Below are positions 27,470-36,653 of a DNA stretch of 64,000 nt, piece by piece; the stretch's first letter is position 1, and every line of letters begins with the position of its first letter. The notes under the pieces were generated by a model, which saw nothing but the letters and a program-made list of their open reading frames with translations, did no database searches and was not told where the DNA came from. This DNA comes from Chryseobacterium sp. Leaf180 (GTDB lineage Bacteria > Bacteroidota > Bacteroidia > Flavobacteriales > Weeksellaceae): contig NZ_LMPJ01000010.1 in assembly GCF_001424585.1 (NCBI RefSeq), positions 124,468-188,467 of the forward strand, read 5' to 3'. The position numbers and the translations under genes were made by a program.

Positions 27470-29542
27470 ATGTCGCTACAATTCAATCCGAGAGATGTCA
27501 CCTGGCTGGCTTTTAATGAAAGGGTTTTACAGGAAGCTATGGACGAAAATGTGCCACTGCAGCTCAGAATTCGCTTTTTGGGAATCTTCTCAAATAATCT
27601 CGATGAGTTTTTTCGTGTGCGTGTGGCAGGATTAAAACGCGCCATGGATTTTAAAGAAAAAGTCATCGCCGAATCTTTTTATCAGCCGCCTTCCAAGATT
27701 TTACAGAAAATTAACGAGATTGTTATCAAGCAGCAGGCAGATTTTGACAGAACCTGGAAGAAAATTCAAAACGAAATGGCTGAGCAGAAGGTTTTCATTA
27801 AATCTTCCAAAAACTTAAGTGCAGCACAGGCAGATTTTGTGCGTCAGTATTTCGATGAAGTGGTTGAATCGAATGTCATCCCCATACTGCTTCACGAAAA
27901 CACGCCAATGCCTTATTACAGAGACAAAAGTCTGTATCTCGGTATTTCGATGCGGAAAAAAGAGTGGCATTATCACAGCAATTACGCGATTATAGAGATT
28001 CCTTCGCGGTTTGTAGGCCGTTTTGTGCTGTTGCCAAGCGAATTTCCTGAGGAGAAAAATGTCATGCTTCTGGAAGATGTGATTACATTTAATCTGCCGC
28101 ATATTTTCAGCTATTTTGGCTATGACGAGTTTTCTGCCAATGCTTTTAAAGTAACGCGCGATGCTGAGATGGATATCGATAATGATATCAGGACAAATTT
28201 TGCAGAGAAAATAGAAAAAGGTCTGAAAAACCGACGTAAAGGTAAGCCGACGCGTTTTGTTTTTGATAAAGATATGGACAAGGCACTTCTTGAGCTACTC
28301 ATCCGAAAACTAAATTTAAGCAAAAAAGACAGTATTATTCCCGGCGGGAAAATTCACAATTTCAAACATTTTATGGATTTTCCGGATGTTTTTGAGAAAT
28401 ACGTAAAACCTGTCGAGCGGACTTCATTCACACATCCTGCGTTTGAAAATACCGAGCGCGTGACGGATGTTATTTTAAAAGATGACGTTCTGCTGTCTTT
28501 TCCGTATCATTCATACACTCCGGTGATCGATCTTTTGCGCGAAGCTGCGATGGATCCTGATGTAAAATCGATTCAGATAACGGCGTATAGACTGGCGAGC
28601 AGTTCAAAAATTATTAATGCTTTAATTTACGCAGCAAGAAACGGTAAAGACGTTACGGTAATGCTTGAGCTTCAGGCGAGATTTGATGAAGAATCAAATT
28701 TAATGTGGAAAGAAATGCTGGAGCCGGAAGGCATCACTGTTTTGGTGGGAATTCCGAATAAAAAGGTACACGCTAAGCTTTGCATTATAAAGAAACGCGC
28801 AAACAACCGTACGTTGCAGTACGGTTTTGTAAGCACCGGAAATTTCAACGAAAAAACCGCAAGAATCTACGGCGATCATCTTCTGATGACGAGCGACCGT
28901 GCCATCATGGCCGATATCAACAAAGTTTTTTCTGTTTTAAAAAAGCCGAAAGAAGATTACATTCCGGTTTTGAAGACGTGTAAAAATCTGCTGGTTTGTC
29001 CGCAGTTTATGCGTGAAAAAATCGTGCAGCACATAGACCGCGAAATCGAAGAAGCCAAAGCAGGCAGAAAAGCTGAGATGATCATCAAAGCAAATTCGGT
29101 AAGTGACCGCGCGCTGATTACCAAATTGTATGATGCGGCTGAGCAAGGTGTGGTGATTAAAATGATCGTCCGCGGAATTTACTGCGCTGTCAATCAGAAA
29201 GATTTTAAATCCAAAATAAAAGCCATCAGCATCGTAGATGAATATCTGGAGCATGCGCGCGTTATGTATTTTTATAACAAAGGAGCGGAAGATCTCTACA
29301 TTTCTTCTGCCGACTGGATGAACCGGAATCTCGATTACCGTATCGAAGCCGCCGTAAAAATCACCGATAAACTTCTGAAAAAAGAGCTGAAACACATCAT
29401 TGATCTTCAGCTGAAAGACAATGTGAAAGCGCGGATTTTAGACAGGAAACTCAGCAATGAATACGTGAACAACAGCGAAGAAGAATGCCGCTCGCAGATA
29501 GAAACGTATCATTACCTGAAAAACCAGACTTTCGAAAGATAA
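27470..29542 (+). CDS. ppk1: Polyphosphate kinase 1
   Basis: Reversible synthesis of polyphosphate from ATP. The 690 aa length is standard. The N-terminal domain carries NLDEFFRVRVAG (about 43-54). The phosphorylated His is in KKVHAKLC (about residue 430-435) with a second conserved segment FVSTGNFNEKTA downstream. It lies 95 bp upstream of ppx on the same strand, giving a ppk1-ppx cluster for making and degrading polyphosphate. A possible -7 box TATTTTTG is at 27440-27447. Confidence 0.96.
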   Translation: MSLQFNPRDVTWLAFNERVLQEAMDENVPLQLRIRFLGIFSNNLDEFFRVRVAGLKRAMDFKEKVIAESFYQPPSKILQKINEIVIKQQADFDRTWKKIQNEMAEQKVFIKSSKNLSAAQADFVRQYFDEVVESNVIPILLHENTPMPYYRDKSLYLGISMRKKEWHYHSNYAIIEIPSRFVGRFVLLPSEFPEEKNVMLLEDVITFNLPHIFSYFGYDEFSANAFKVTRDAEMDIDNDIRTNFAEKIEKGLKNRRKGKPTRFVFDKDMDKALLELLIRKLNLSKKDSIIPGGKIHNFKHFMDFPDVFEKYVKPVERTSFTHPAFENTERVTDVILKDDVLLSFPYHSYTPVIDLLREAAMDPDVKSIQITAYRLASSSKIINALIYAARNGKDVTVMLELQARFDEESNLMWKEMLEPEGITVLVGIPNKKVHAKLCIIKKRANNRTLQYGFVSTGNFNEKTARIYGDHLLMTSDRAIMADINKVFSVLKKPKEDYIPVLKTCKNLLVCPQFMREKIVQHIDREIEEAKAGRKAEMIIKANSVSDRALITKLYDAAEQGVVIKMIVRGIYCAVNQKDFKSKIKAISIVDEYLEHARVMYFYNKGAEDLYISSADWMNRNLDYRIEAAVKITDKLLKKELKHIIDLQLKDNVKARILDRKLSNEYVNNSEEECRSQIETYHYLKNQTFER

Positions 29543-29637
29543 ATTTTTCGCCGTCAGATTTTTCTGTGAAAATATTGTACATTGAGATTTTTTAGCTTAA
29601 AACTCAGTTTAATTTCAACCAAAATTTTGATTCAAAA

Positions 29638-30522
29638 ATGATCATTGCCGCGATAGATATTGGAAGTAATGCTGCACGACTTCTCATCAACGAAGTGAAA
29701 GTACGCGACGGAAAAACCGAATTTGTAAAACTCAACCTTCTGCGAATACCGCTGCGGCTGGGAATGGATGTTTTCACAATGGGAAAAATCGGAGACGAGC
29801 GACGGAATATGGTGATGGAATCGATGAAAATCTTCAGCGATCTGATGAAAATCTATAAGGTTGAACATTACCGTGCCTGCGCTACAAGTGCGATGCGTGA
29901 TGCTGCCAACGGCCGTGAAATTATCGAAAAAGTGAAACAAAATTCAGGAATTGAAATCGAAATTATTTCTGGTGACGAAGAAGCTTCTTTAATTTATGAA
30001 AACCATGCTGAGGAAGGTTTAGACAAAAGTTTCGCCTATCTGTACATTGACGTTGGTGGCGGCTCTACCGAACTCACTTTCTATGAAAACGACGAAATGT
30101 TGTACGAAAAATCGTTTAACATCGGTACCATCCGTCTTCTTAACGATCTTGTGACCGACGAAAACTGGCGCGACATGAAAGAGGAAATCCGGAAAAATAT
30201 CAACAGCAAAAAACCTATTGTCGCGATCGGTTCGGGAGGAAACATCAATAAAATCTTCTCGATGAGCAAAACCAAAGACGGCAAACCAATGGCAGCTTCT
30301 TATCTGAAAAAAGTCTACAAAGAATTCAGCGGTAAAAGTGTCGAAGAACTGATTACCGAGTACAAACTAAGACAGGATCGCGCTGATGTTCTCACGCACG
30401 CCCTAAATATCTACAATAATGTAATGACTTGGGCCGAAATCACACGCATCTACGTCCCGAAAATCTCGGTGGCGGATGGCTTGATTCATAATATTTATGA
30501 GAAGGTGGCGGGGAGGAAATAG
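29638..30522 (+). CDS. ppx: Exopolyphosphatase/GppA-family phosphatase
   Basis: Hydrolyses polyphosphate or (p)ppGpp; acetate/sugar kinase-Hsp70 fold, 294 aa, the short form without the C-terminal HD domain. Motifs: IAAIDIGSNAARLLI (about 3-17), YIDVGGGSTELTF (about 138-150) and AIGSGGNINKI (about 197-207). Follows ppk1 by 95 bp on the same strand, which favours the exopolyphosphatase role. Confidence 0.92.
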   Translation: MIIAAIDIGSNAARLLINEVKVRDGKTEFVKLNLLRIPLRLGMDVFTMGKIGDERRNMVMESMKIFSDLMKIYKVEHYRACATSAMRDAANGREIIEKVKQNSGIEIEIISGDEEASLIYENHAEEGLDKSFAYLYIDVGGGSTELTFYENDEMLYEKSFNIGTIRLLNDLVTDENWRDMKEEIRKNINSKKPIVAIGSGGNINKIFSMSKTKDGKPMAASYLKKVYKEFSGKSVEELITEYKLRQDRADVLTHALNIYNNVMTWAEITRIYVPKISVADGLIHNIYEKVAGRK

Positions 30523-30544
30523 ATAAATTTATCGAAAACTACGG

Positions 30545-31012
30545 ATGAAAATATTCTCTACAATTTTACTTGCAATTTTTCTATTCACGGCAAACTCTTG
30601 TGAAGGCCAAAACAAAAATTCTAAATTTAGTCATACAAAGAATGAAATTATGAAAGAGGGAAATGCTTTACCAGAAACAAATCAGAGTGACAAAATTGCT
30701 CTACTTAAAAAATCGATGCTCAACTATTTAAAGATCGCACAGCCTTCGTACACGAAAGCGGATGTGGAAATGTGTATTAAATTATTAGAGGATTATTGTG
30801 TGAAAACAGCTGCTTCAAAATCGAAAAATGAAGGGATGGAGATGGTAAAAATTACAGTTGAAAAGCTAAATGATCTAAATGAAAAATGTAATTCTGAACT
30901 GATAGAAACTTCAGAGCGCGAACAAATAGCAGATATTATCATTTCTGAAAGTGTGAACAAAGGGTACAGCAAACCTGATGATGATATTACTGAAGAGTGG
31001 CGGGAATGGTAA
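30545..31012 (+). CDS. Putative lipoprotein, unknown function
   Basis: A 155 aa protein with a lipoprotein-type signal: MKIFSTILLAIFLFTANSC, Cys at residue 19, followed by EGQNKN. The mature part is charged and helical (TKADVEMCIKLLEDYCVK; EGMEMVKITVEKLNDLNEKC) and contains three further Cys. It starts 22 bp after ppx, so read-through is possible. It is the first gene of a stretch of small unknown genes. No family recognised. Confidence 0.65.
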   Translation: MKIFSTILLAIFLFTANSCEGQNKNSKFSHTKNEIMKEGNALPETNQSDKIALLKKSMLNYLKIAQPSYTKADVEMCIKLLEDYCVKTAASKSKNEGMEMVKITVEKLNDLNEKCNSELIETSEREQIADIIISESVNKGYSKPDDDITEEWREW

Positions 31013-31025
31013 CTTTTTTTAGATC

Positions 31026-31490
31026 ATGAATTTTAAAATTACTGAAAATAAAAGTCTATTTAAACGGGAACTTCCGGTTATTCACAACAAAAATAATAGA
31101 CAAAATAAAATTAGATTCACAAAAAGTGAGTACGAAGAGACTATCTTAAAATGGAGTTTATCTAAGTATATCAATGAACGAACTTACAATTCCGATGATT
31201 CCGAATTTTTTCCGATGTCATCATCTGAAAAACTTCAAAATGGGTTGACAAGCGATGACATTCTTAATTATATAAATAATAATATAATATTTGAAAATTA
31301 CGAACCACAAGAGCAAGACTTTTTAAAAATTTGGTTAGAATATATACATCCTGAAATACACAGAAAGTCCAGACCATACATTTCAAACTATATGTCATTT
31401 ATCTATTCAGGCGAGTGGTTTAGCAATAAAGGATTTGACCACTTGGATAATGTATATGAAGATTTATTTGAAGGCGAAATTTTTCTTTAG
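31026..31490 (+). CDS. Hypothetical protein
   Basis: A 154 aa soluble protein without signal peptide. It is rich in Asn, Glu, Phe and Tyr, with features FTKSEYEETILKWSLSKYI (about 33-51), SSSEKLQNGLTSDDILNYI (about 67-85) and an aromatic end (SFIYSGEWFSNKGFDHLD). It begins 13 bp after the lipoprotein gene, so the two are likely co-transcribed. Composition is typical of small accessory proteins of flavobacteria; an effector-immunity role can be imagined but nothing in the sequence shows it. Confidence 0.6.
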   Translation: MNFKITENKSLFKRELPVIHNKNNRQNKIRFTKSEYEETILKWSLSKYINERTYNSDDSEFFPMSSSEKLQNGLTSDDILNYINNNIIFENYEPQEQDFLKIWLEYIHPEIHRKSRPYISNYMSFIYSGEWFSNKGFDHLDNVYEDLFEGEIFL

Positions 31491-31737
31491 AAAATAAAAT
31501 AAACATGCTTACACAAAAAAATGATTGTTTACATATTTAAAAAAATCAGTAATTTATAAAGAAGTACTCAATAAGATTGGCGCAATGTATTATATAATCA
31601 GGAGTGAAAAAATGCGTAAATTTTGATCTGATAACTAAAGCCAAACTTAGCTTTAGAAAATTATTACAAACAAAAACATCATTTTTTTGATTGCACATCA
31701 AATTAATATTATAGCCGCTTTTTTAACATAAATAATA

Positions 31738-32012
31738 ATGACAGAAATAGAACTTAACAAAATTGAAAAGAGAGCAAATGATGCTCGAAAAGGTCCTTGG
31801 AAATTATACATAGAAGGTCGCGACCATTTTTGCGGATCAATTTTATAATGGTGTACGAAGGAACTAAAGATGAGTTAAACTTTGAAATCACTGATGCAAC
31901 AATTGAAGATTATGAGTTTATAGCAAACGCTCGGCAAGATATTCCAATGTTAATAAAAGAAATTCGCAGATTGAATTTAGTTATAAAAAGCAATAATGGT
32001 AACTGCAAATAA
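31738..32012 (+). pseudogene. Frameshifted small conserved hypothetical gene
   Basis: The frame opening at ATG 31738 (MTEIELNKIEKRANDARKG) stops at 31846 after GRDHFCGSIL. The adjacent frame continues the same protein from about 31839 (NFIMVYEGTKDELNF ... IANARQDIPMLIKEIRRL) to 32012. Restoring one base near 31837-31839 would give GSNFIM and an intact protein of about 91 aa. A widespread small family with GPWK, GRDH, GSNFI and FIANARQDIP motifs fits this joined product. It is either a true single-base deletion or a sequencing error. Confidence 0.7.
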
Positions 32013-32025
32013 CAGCATTTTGCTG
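32013..32025 (+). terminator. Small hairpin after the frameshifted gene
   Basis: CAGCA-TTT-TGCTG immediately after the stop codon, followed by ATTTTAAT. A weak terminator at best. Confidence 0.3.
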
Positions 32026-32141
32026 ATTTTAATGGGTTTGAAAATGTTCGTGTTTACAAATAAACATTGTTTTGACGTGCTAATCTCAACATGTTTTACT
32101 CAGCTATTGAAGGTCACTTACCAAACTTAAACCACAACTAA

Positions 32142-32777
32142 ATGAGCGATTTTCGACCAGAAACATTCTTGCAATTCATAAAAAAAACAAAACCATATTG
32201 GTCATTGAAGATAATATGGGTTTCAGCATTTATGTTTTTAGCTTTTGTTTTCTTCTGGACTTACAAAACTGATTTAAATGCATTTTGGGGATATTTTATT
32301 TTTTGTATAGTTGCACTGCCATTACAGGCAGGATTTGCATATTGGCTTTCATATAAAATGTACCATTTAGGCAGAATAGCTTTCCTCGATTTGAATGACA
32401 AAGAATTAAAAATTTTCAATGATGTGAATGTATTTGTAAAGGGCTTTGATTTATTTTCAAAAAAAAAATTTTATGATCTGAATGTTAGCAAGCCAATCTA
32501 CGACTTTGAGCAAGCAGATATTATATTTTCGAAAAAGAGTATAATATTGTTAGGAAAATCAAAAATATTTGGAACGATAACTTTTGCTTCTCCGGTAGAA
32601 TTATTTACGTCAAAAGCGAAAACAACCATAGCCAACGCAAAACTGATAGATTGGTCTGATTCTGGAAAAAGATTACAAATTGAAATTATAGACAGTAACT
32701 ACGATAAACCAATAAAAATAGAATTTAAACGTAATTATGAAGAAATAAAACCTTGGCTAACAAAGGTTTTTCAATAG
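32142..32777 (+). CDS. Hypothetical membrane protein
   Basis: A 211 aa protein with two membrane spans at about residues 23-42 and 50-70, then a 140-residue soluble domain rich in beta-strand-like segments (KELKIFNDVNVFVKGF; ADIIFSKKSIILLGKS). Low GC with many Lys and Phe codons, like the neighbouring small unknown genes. No family recognised. It is the last gene before the 21-bp repeat array. Confidence 0.6.
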   Translation: MSDFRPETFLQFIKKTKPYWSLKIIWVSAFMFLAFVFFWTYKTDLNAFWGYFIFCIVALPLQAGFAYWLSYKMYHLGRIAFLDLNDKELKIFNDVNVFVKGFDLFSKKKFYDLNVSKPIYDFEQADIIFSKKSIILLGKSKIFGTITFASPVELFTSKAKTTIANAKLIDWSDSGKRLQIEIIDSNYDKPIKIEFKRNYEEIKPWLTKVFQ

Positions 32778-32822
32778 TAAGGTAAGACTGCATAGTTCTT
32801 TATATATATTTTCATCCCCGCT

Positions 32823-32846
32823 TCGCAAACTCTCCTGACTTTGCGA
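32823..32846 (+). terminator. Hairpin after hypothetical membrane gene
   Basis: TCGCAAA pairs with TTTGCGA around a 10-nt loop, 45 bp past the stop codon. No T-run follows, so termination is uncertain. Confidence 0.3.
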
Positions 32847-32902
32847 CAGTTCTAAAACAAATTAATTCCAGCGTCAACTGAGCTTACGAAAAACGCGATT
32901 TA

Positions 32903-33217
32903 AGCTCCCGCATTTAGAAAACAGGCTCCCGCAATCAGTCTTTTAGCACCCGCAAAAAGAAAACAGCCACCCGCAAAGAGTCTTTGAGCACCAGCGATCA
33001 GTCTTTAAGCACCAGCAAAAAGAAAACAGCCTCCCGCAAACAGTATTTAAGCAACGGCATACAGTGTTTAAGCACCGGCGTTCAGTATTTAAGCTTCCGC
33101 AAACACGCAACTGGCACCTGCAAAACGTATTTTAGCACCGGCAAGTAGAAAACAAATTCCGGCAAGTAGTATTTTAGCTCCAGCAAGTTAGAAACGAGCT
33201 CCCGCGAGTAGTGTTTT
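32903..33217. repeat. 21-bp tandem repeat array (15 units)
   Basis: Fifteen consecutive units, each exactly 21 bp, starting at 32903 and every 21 bp to 33197, plus a partial unit at 33218. A degenerate 22-bp unit precedes it at 32881. The conserved left half is AGCNCCNGCAA. The right half comes in two forms: one ending AGAAAACA and one ending AGTNTTTA. Spacing has no insertion or deletion although the units differ a lot in sequence. All frames contain stops, so it is not a single coding repeat. Confidence 0.9.
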
Positions 33218-33407
33218 AGCTCCGGAAAAAATGTTAAAATTCTGCAGCAATTAAAACTCTACGCACTGCGAAATGGAATCTGTGTTTTCTTAACTAATAC
33301 TTAACAACAACCTTCATTTTCCCCAAAACCTTAATCATTTCGTAAACTTCCCGTAAAAGCCTCACAACGTTCATGCTTCATTTTTGCAAAAATTAATTTT
33401 GTTTACA
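33218..33407. other. Region between repeat array and choice-of-anchor gene
   Basis: About 190 bp with no gene. A TAATTTTG box at 33394-33401 lies 6 bp before the ATG, perhaps too close for a normal leader. Confidence 0.3.
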
Positions 33408-36400
33408 ATGAAGAAAAAATACTTTTTAAGAACATTGTTGCCGGTAGCAGCTTTATTCCACGGTGCACTTTCCGGGCAGACATTGCTTCATTACTGGAAT
33501 TTCAACAACAGCAGTTCACTCGCTGCGATCACCACGCCTACGGCTACCCTTCTCAATGGCTCCATAACCGCCACAGCAACCGGAACCTCAGGAACCGATA
33601 CCTTCATCGATTTTGCAAACGGTACGAATCAGAATTTTAATATCGAAAACCTTAACGCGAGAAACGGTGATGTCTCGGGAACGCATTTGAGGTATAATTA
33701 TCCTATCAACGGAAACATTCAGTTTTCCTTGCCCACGACTGGATACAGCAATGTCTTGGTGAAATTTACGACCAGAAGATCAGGTTCGGGTGCGGGAACG
33801 CAGTCGTGGTCGTATTCTTTAGACGGAACGACTTTCATTCCTTATCAGACGATTTCTCCGCAGGATGGCAATCCGCAGCTGATTACTTTTGATTTCTCAG
33901 CGATTGCAGGCGTTTCAAACAACCCGAATTTTAAACTTAAAGCAGAATTTGCCACCGGCGCCGGAGGAAATGTCGGAAACAACCGTTTTGATAATTTCAC
34001 AGTAGATGCAACTGCACTTGGCGGACTGGATACAACGCCACCTACAGTTGCGTATCTTCCTGCCAATAATGTAATCAATGCATCTACAACCGTTAATCCT
34101 ACGATTACCCTTAATGAAAACGTGCGTCTTATAGACGATTCTGCCATCACCTCTGCAAATGCTCAGACTTTGGTTGAATTAAAATTAAATAATGCTTCCG
34201 GTGCGGCCGTTCCTTTCACGACAACATTTGCCAATAACCAGATTACGGTAATCCCGACTGGCGGTTTGCTTCCAAATCAGGCATATTATCTGGCTTTAAA
34301 ACCAAATGTTATCGAGGATTTCAGCAACAATGCACAGACTGCGGCGACGTCATCAGTATTTACTACAGCCGCGACAAGCATCTCTTTTGATAAAACATTA
34401 ATAAAGGTAAATGAAAACGCAGGAACTGCAGCTTTAAAAATCAATATCAATAATCCTGCTGCCGCAACGGTGAATCTTGTGGTAAAACCGGCGAGTTTCA
34501 ATACGGCGACAAATGCAGATTTTACGCTCGCTAGTCAGACAGTTACCATCACACCTTCTACTACAAGCATTACGTTAAATGTTCCGATCATTGACGATAA
34601 TTTGCCTGAGCAAAGTGCAGAATATTTCGTAGTAAGCCTCGAAAATCCCGTAGGAGCAACACTTGGAACGAATACCGTTTCTACAATTTATATCATTGAT
34701 AACGATAAACCGGCACCCGCTCCTACAAATCAGATTTCATTAAATTATATCGGAAGCTTTGATCCGTCTGGCAACAGCACAAGCTCTACAGAAATTGTGG
34801 TGCACGATGCTGCAACGCAGAGATTATTTACCATCAGTTCGCTCACGGATGTTTTTGATATTATAAATTTTGCAAATCCGCTTGCTCCTTCAGTAATTAC
34901 GACCGTAAACATGCTTCCGTATGGTGGCATCACCAGCATCGCTGTAAAAAACGGAATTGTTGCAGTTGCTTCACCAAATGCCACCAATCTACAGGGGAAC
35001 GGGTCAGTAGTTTTCTTTGACACCAACGGAGTTTTCCTGAAACAGGTAAGCGTGGGTGTACTTCCCGACATGATTACTTTCACACCAGACGGCACTAAAG
35101 TTTTGACGGCCAATGAAGGTGAACCAAATGACGCGTACACAGTTGACCCTGAAGGTTCGGTGAGTATAATCGATATATCGGGAGGGATTTCGAATCTTTC
35201 CCAGTCAAATGTGACAACGCTTTCTTTCTCACCTTTTAACGGGCAGGAAGCAACTTTAGCTTTAACAGGCGGAAGAAAAGTAAAATCTACAAGTACGCTT
35301 GCTCAGGATCTTGAACCGGAATATATTACGGTAAGCACCGACAGCCAGAAAGCATGGGTTTCTTGCCAGGAGAATAATGCGGTTGTAGAGATTAATTTAG
35401 CGTCAAAAACACTCGGCAGTATTTGGGGATTAGGCAAAAAAGACATGAGTCTTCCCGGAAATGGCTTTGATGCATCTGATAACAACGGCGAAATTCTGAT
35501 TGCCAATTGGCCTGTGAAAACCTATTATAATCCGGATGCAATGGCATCTTTCAAGATCGGAAACACAACATATCTTGTGACTGCTAATGAAGGTGATGAG
35601 AAAGATCTTGGCGGCTTCAGCGAAAGAACAACCGTAGGTGCGACCGGATATACGCTGGATTCTGCCATGTTCCCAAATGCATCGGTTTTAAAAGCTTCGC
35701 ATAATTTAGGAAGATTCAGAGTGACCAACGTTAACGGAAATACCGATGGAGATGCAGATTTTGAAGAGATCAATGCATTGGGTGCTAGATCATTTTCTAT
35801 ATTTAATTCTGATAATAAACAGATTGTTTACGACAGCGGAGATCAGTTTGAAAGATATATCGCTGCCAATCACCCGTTGATTTTCAATGCCGATAATGAA
35901 GCCAACGGTGCAAAAGTAAGAAGCCGCGCAAAAGGCCCGGAGCCTGAAGGCGTTACTTTAGGAACCATCGGAACACAGACTTATGCCTTTATCACTTTAG
36001 AAAGAACTGGCGGTGTAATGGTCTATAATGTGACTGATCCGAACAACGTGACTTTTACGGATTTTAAACATTCAAGATCAACGTCTGCTTTTGGTGGAGA
36101 CAATGGCCCGGAAGGTATCACGTACATCCCAGCAGCAAACATGAATAACGGAAAAGGCTATGTGATCGTTGCCAACGAGATCAGCGGAACGCTGTCAATG
36201 TACGAAGTTGCCCTTGCACCAACTTTATCGACAGGAGAGATCAAAACCGAAAAAGCGAGTTTCAATATCTTCCCAAATCCTGTGAATAAAGGAAACACAC
36301 TCTATTTCAATAGAGCAATGGGTTACGAACTGTATGATATGAGCGGGAAAATTCTTTCAAAAGAAAAAACTGCATTGACTATTGATACTTCAAAACTTAC

Positions 36401-36461
36401 CACTGGCGTTTATCTGATGAAAACTTCAGAAGGTGAGGCAAAGCGGATCATCGTGAAATAA
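33408..36461 (+). CDS. T9SS-sorted choice-of-anchor I family protein with Calx-beta domain
   Basis: A 1017 aa secreted protein. I chose ATG at 33408; the in-frame TTG at 33384 would spoil the signal peptide MKKKYFLRTLLPVAALFHGALSGQ. An N-terminal jelly-roll-like domain (about 25-200) is followed by a bacterial Ig-like module (TPPTVAYLPANNVI), a Calx-beta module (VNENAGTAALKIN ... IIDDNLPEQSAEYFVV), and a large beta-propeller of the choice-of-anchor I type (about 445-930; VLTANEGEPND, VTANEGDEKD, GPEPEGVTLG, GPEGITYIP). It ends with a type A sorting domain (FNIFPNPVNKG ... TGVYLMKTSEG ... KRIIVK). Function of the family is not settled; some members are annotated as phosphatase-like. Confidence 0.9.
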   Translation: MKKKYFLRTLLPVAALFHGALSGQTLLHYWNFNNSSSLAAITTPTATLLNGSITATATGTSGTDTFIDFANGTNQNFNIENLNARNGDVSGTHLRYNYPINGNIQFSLPTTGYSNVLVKFTTRRSGSGAGTQSWSYSLDGTTFIPYQTISPQDGNPQLITFDFSAIAGVSNNPNFKLKAEFATGAGGNVGNNRFDNFTVDATALGGLDTTPPTVAYLPANNVINASTTVNPTITLNENVRLIDDSAITSANAQTLVELKLNNASGAAVPFTTTFANNQITVIPTGGLLPNQAYYLALKPNVIEDFSNNAQTAATSSVFTTAATSISFDKTLIKVNENAGTAALKININNPAAATVNLVVKPASFNTATNADFTLASQTVTITPSTTSITLNVPIIDDNLPEQSAEYFVVSLENPVGATLGTNTVSTIYIIDNDKPAPAPTNQISLNYIGSFDPSGNSTSSTEIVVHDAATQRLFTISSLTDVFDIINFANPLAPSVITTVNMLPYGGITSIAVKNGIVAVASPNATNLQGNGSVVFFDTNGVFLKQVSVGVLPDMITFTPDGTKVLTANEGEPNDAYTVDPEGSVSIIDISGGISNLSQSNVTTLSFSPFNGQEATLALTGGRKVKSTSTLAQDLEPEYITVSTDSQKAWVSCQENNAVVEINLASKTLGSIWGLGKKDMSLPGNGFDASDNNGEILIANWPVKTYYNPDAMASFKIGNTTYLVTANEGDEKDLGGFSERTTVGATGYTLDSAMFPNASVLKASHNLGRFRVTNVNGNTDGDADFEEINALGARSFSIFNSDNKQIVYDSGDQFERYIAANHPLIFNADNEANGAKVRSRAKGPEPEGVTLGTIGTQTYAFITLERTGGVMVYNVTDPNNVTFTDFKHSRSTSAFGGDNGPEGITYIPAANMNNGKGYVIVANEISGTLSMYEVALAPTLSTGEIKTEKASFNIFPNPVNKGNTLYFNRAMGYELYDMSGKILSKEKTALTIDTSKLTTGVYLMKTSEGEAKRIIVK

Positions 36462-36486
36462 TTTTTTATTTTTATCTTTATTCTTC

Positions 36487-36514
36487 AACGCTCCGGAAAA
36501 ATTTCCGGAGCGTT
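36487..36514 (+). terminator. Terminator of choice-of-anchor I gene
   Basis: Hairpin AACGCTCCGG/CCGGAGCGTT with TTTT following, 26 bp past the stop. Confidence 0.85.
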
Positions 36515-36653
36515 TTCTATGTCTTAATAAAATTGAATCAGAATAAATACACCCTTTTCCGTAAATGTTCTGGATTTTTAAAAACTGAAGATAAAACATG
36601 CTGAAAATACATTCCTCTATATTCACAGTCTCGGCTCCGACAGGTACTCTTGA

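Noticed and set aside
28937..29395. Antisense frame inside ppk1
   Set aside because: Overlaps conserved ppk1 motifs and has no homologue-like features.
32010..32141. Integron attC-like site after the frameshifted gene (TAACAGCA ... TGCTG)
   Set aside because: Only a short stem is present, with no R and L boxes and no integrase in the window.
32903..33217. CRISPR array
   Set aside because: There are no unique spacers between conserved repeats; units are contiguous 21-mers, and no cas genes are nearby.
32903..33217. Protein-coding heptad repeat
   Set aside because: Every frame on both strands has several stops, e.g. TAA in units 5, 7, 8, 9 on the plus strand.
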